From: Candidatus Fermentibacterota bacterium
GTDB taxonomy: Bacteria; Fermentibacterota; Fermentibacteria; Fermentibacterales; Fermentibacteraceae
Assembly: GCA_012523605.1 (NCBI GenBank)
Contig: JAAYTY010000002.1
Span: forward strand, 1 to 16,547
Length of the DNA stretch: 16,547 nt
Direction: 5' to 3'
Positions 14,785-16,547 of the stretch are shown here, piece by piece (within the stretch, counting starts at the first letter, position 1; each line of letters opens with the position of its first letter). Under the pieces are notes generated by a model. That model was not told the origin of the DNA. It made no database searches and was given only the letters and a program-made list of their open reading frames with translations. The translations under genes and the position numbers were made by a program.

Positions 14785-16547
14785 TCATCTCTTGAGCAGG
14801 TCTATCATGAAGGCGTATTCTAGCGCCGTCTGTCTCATCCATTCGAATCTGCCCGAGGAGCCGGCGTGGCCGGTGCCTATGTCCACCCTCAGGACGATCG
14901 GATCATCGTCGGTGCGCAGCAGTCTGAGCTTCGAGACCCACTTGAGGGGCTCCCAGTAGCAGACCTGCGAGTCGTTCCATCCGGCCGTCACGAGCATCGC
15001 GGGATAGTCCTTCACGGTGACGTTGTCGTACGGAGAATAGGACAGCATATACGAGTAGAAGACCGGATCCGACGGATCGCCCCATTCCTCGTACTCGTTC
15101 GTGGTGAGAGGTATTCCCGGGTCGAGCATCGTCGTGACGACATCCACGAACGGAACGCCCGCGATGATCCCCCTGAACAGGTCGGGGCGCATGTTGGCCA
15201 CCGCTCCCATCAGGAGCCCGCCCGCGCTCTCTCCCATGGCGAACATCATCGAGGGATCCGTCAGCCCCTGCCCGATCAGGTATTCGGCGCAGGAGATGAA
15301 GTCCAGGAACGTGTTCATCTTCTCGAGCAGCCTGCCCGATTCGTACCACGACCGGCCCATCTCCGAGCCTCCCCTGACATGCGCGATGCCGCAGATGAAC
15401 CCCCTGTCCAGCAGGCTGATCCGGGTTCTGCTGAACCAGGGGTCGGTGCTGATGCCGTACGCCCCGTATCCGTAGAGCAGAACCGGATTACCCCCGGGCC
15501 TCAGCCTGTCCTGCCTCCAGACGAGAGTAAGGGGAACCCGTGCTCCGTCGTGGGACGTGACGAAGACTCTCCTCGCCCTGTAGAGCTCGGGAGAGTACCC
15601 GGGAACCTCCTCGCGATGCGCCACGGTCGTGACCCCCGATGCCAGGTCGAGGTCGAAGACGGTCGGGGGGGTCGTCGGCGAGCTGTACTCGTACCTGAGC
15701 ACCCCTTCGCCCGGTTCCATGGGGCCCGCCAGCGCGACACAGCAGGGTTCGTCTCCTCCGGCGACGACCGTTTCCGAGCGCGAAGCCCTGTCGAAGAGCC
15801 TGATCTCCGTGAAACCGTCGTTCCTGACGGCCATCGCGACATGACCGGGAAAGACCTCTATGTCCTCTATCAGGACTCCCTCCCTGTGTGCCACGACCTC
15901 CCTCCAGTTCCCGGCCGAGGGCCTCAGGACCGGGGCGCGCACGATCCTGAAGTCGGGTGCGTCGAGGTTCGTGAGGATGAAGAGGCTGTCACGAAGGCCG
16001 GTCACGCGGTACTCGACCCCGGGCATCCTCTCCTGGACCAGCCGGAACGAGCCGGAGGGCATGTCGGCGTCGAGCAGCCATGCCTCGGAGGAGGTGCCGC
16101 TTTCGCTGTGGATGAAGACGTACTCGTCGGAAGGGGACTTGGAGACCCAGGGCCAGAATGTCGAATCCGCCTCCCTGAAGACCTCGACGTCGGCCTCCTG
16201 CATGGTCCCCAGCGAATGCCTCATGATCCTGTCGGTTCTGTACGTGGAGTCCTGCAGGCCGTAGAAGAGCGTGTAGCCGTCGTTTCCCCAGGCGACCTCC
16301 CCGTCGGTGCCGCGGAGGGTGTCGTGGAGGAACAGGCCTGACCCCAGATCGAGAAAGACCAGGTCGTAGCTCAGGGATCCCGAGGTGTCCACGGCCACTG
16401 CGGCGAACCTGCCCAGCGGATCGACCACTGGCCTGGCATCGAGATACTCCCTGCCGGCTGCGATGATGTTCACGTCGAGAAGGACCTCCGGGACGGCCGC
16501 CGGCGCTTCGGCCTTCCTCATGAACACCGGATAGTCCATGCCCGGGG
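14785..16547 (-). CDS. ptrB: oligopeptidase B (S9A serine peptidase), N-terminus outside window
   Basis: 587 codons are visible; the gene runs off the right edge, lacking about 100 N-terminal residues compared with a usual 690-700. Numbered from the internal ATG at 16539, the catalytic triad is S438 (GESAGG), D523 (GWNDSQV) and H558 (GTGHAGSSGRF). The propeller start YPVFMRKAEA and the block FVDVVTTMLD-x-x-IPLTTNEYEEWG (E482/E484) match oligopeptidase B, where acidic residues of that loop are tied to cleavage after Lys or Arg. VRGGSEMG and YWEPLKW support the same family over prolyl oligopeptidase. YESG replaces the YEDG of E. coli PtrB, so secondary-site preference may differ. Without the N-terminus I cannot say whether a signal peptide is present. 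Confidence 0.9.
   Translation of the reverse strand, partial: PGMDYPVFMRKAEAPAAVPEVLLDVNIIAAGREYLDARPVVDPLGRFAAVAVDTSGSLSYDLVFLDLGSGLFLHDTLRGTDGEVAWGNDGYTLFYGLQDSTYRTDRIMRHSLGTMQEADVEVFREADSTFWPWVSKSPSDEYVFIHSESGTSSEAWLLDADMPSGSFRLVQERMPGVEYRVTGLRDSLFILTNLDAPDFRIVRAPVLRPSAGNWREVVAHREGVLIEDIEVFPGHVAMAVRNDGFTEIRLFDRASRSETVVAGGDEPCCVALAGPMEPGEGVLRYEYSSPTTPPTVFDLDLASGVTTVAHREEVPGYSPELYRARRVFVTSHDGARVPLTLVWRQDRLRPGGNPVLLYGYGAYGISTDPWFSRTRISLLDRGFICGIAHVRGGSEMGRSWYESGRLLEKMNTFLDFISCAEYLIGQGLTDPSMMFAMGESAGGLLMGAVANMRPDLFRGIIAGVPFVDVVTTMLDPGIPLTTNEYEEWGDPSDPVFYSYMLSYSPYDNVTVKDYPAMLVTAGWNDSQVCYWEPLKWVSKLRLLRTDDDPIVLRVDIGTGHAGSSGRFEWMRQTALEYAFMIDLLKR

Noticed and set aside
14866..16341. 491-codon plus-strand frame antisense to oligopeptidase B
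   Set aside because: The opposite strand has the full catalytic triad and family motifs; this frame has none.

Overview
The window is a GC-rich, tightly packed bacterial chromosome segment: about ten genes on both strands, with no gap over about 165 bases. I see no rRNA, tRNA, CRISPR array, insertion sequence or phage gene. A lipoprotein and a peptidase that appears to end in an outer-membrane barrel indicate a two-membrane cell. A double-cubane-type 2-hydroxyacyl-CoA dehydratase homologue and a DPSL-like ferritin suggest an anaerobe that must handle occasional oxygen. The mix would fit a poorly cultured lineage of the FCB/Fermentibacteria/Eisenbacteria kind, but that placement is inference; the sequence contains no marker gene.

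Layout. 150-2927 (+): M1 metallopeptidase with a C-terminal barrel-like half. 5333-2915 (-): three translationally coupled genes, an isochorismatase-family hydrolase, a thioredoxin-reductase-like flavoprotein without its CXXC, and an RlmN-like radical SAM protein that lacks one of the two methylation cysteines. The last of these overlaps the peptidase gene tail to tail. 5986-5477 (-): DPSL-like ferritin, divergent from a small DUF3601-like gene (6078-6374, +) and an MFS exporter (6399-7664, +). 8565-7702 (-): a lipoprotein of unknown function. 9955-8639 (-): the double-cubane dehydratase homologue. 13849-10118 (-): a very large signalling protein with two cyclase domains, an ATPase and TPRs, built like mammalian soluble adenylyl cyclase. 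14014-14736 (+): a secreted SIMPL-domain protein. 16547-14785 (-): oligopeptidase B, cut by the window edge.

The two most interesting items are the coupled hydrolase/flavoprotein/radical SAM operon, which matches no pathway I know, and the sAC-like cyclase, where two degenerate domains seem to supply complementary halves of one adenylyl cyclase site (metal aspartates in the first; Lys, Thr, Asn and Arg in the second). The peptidase-barrel fusion is third. Gene ends are often marked by perfect GC-rich hairpins without a U-tract, so termination here may not follow the classic rho-independent form.
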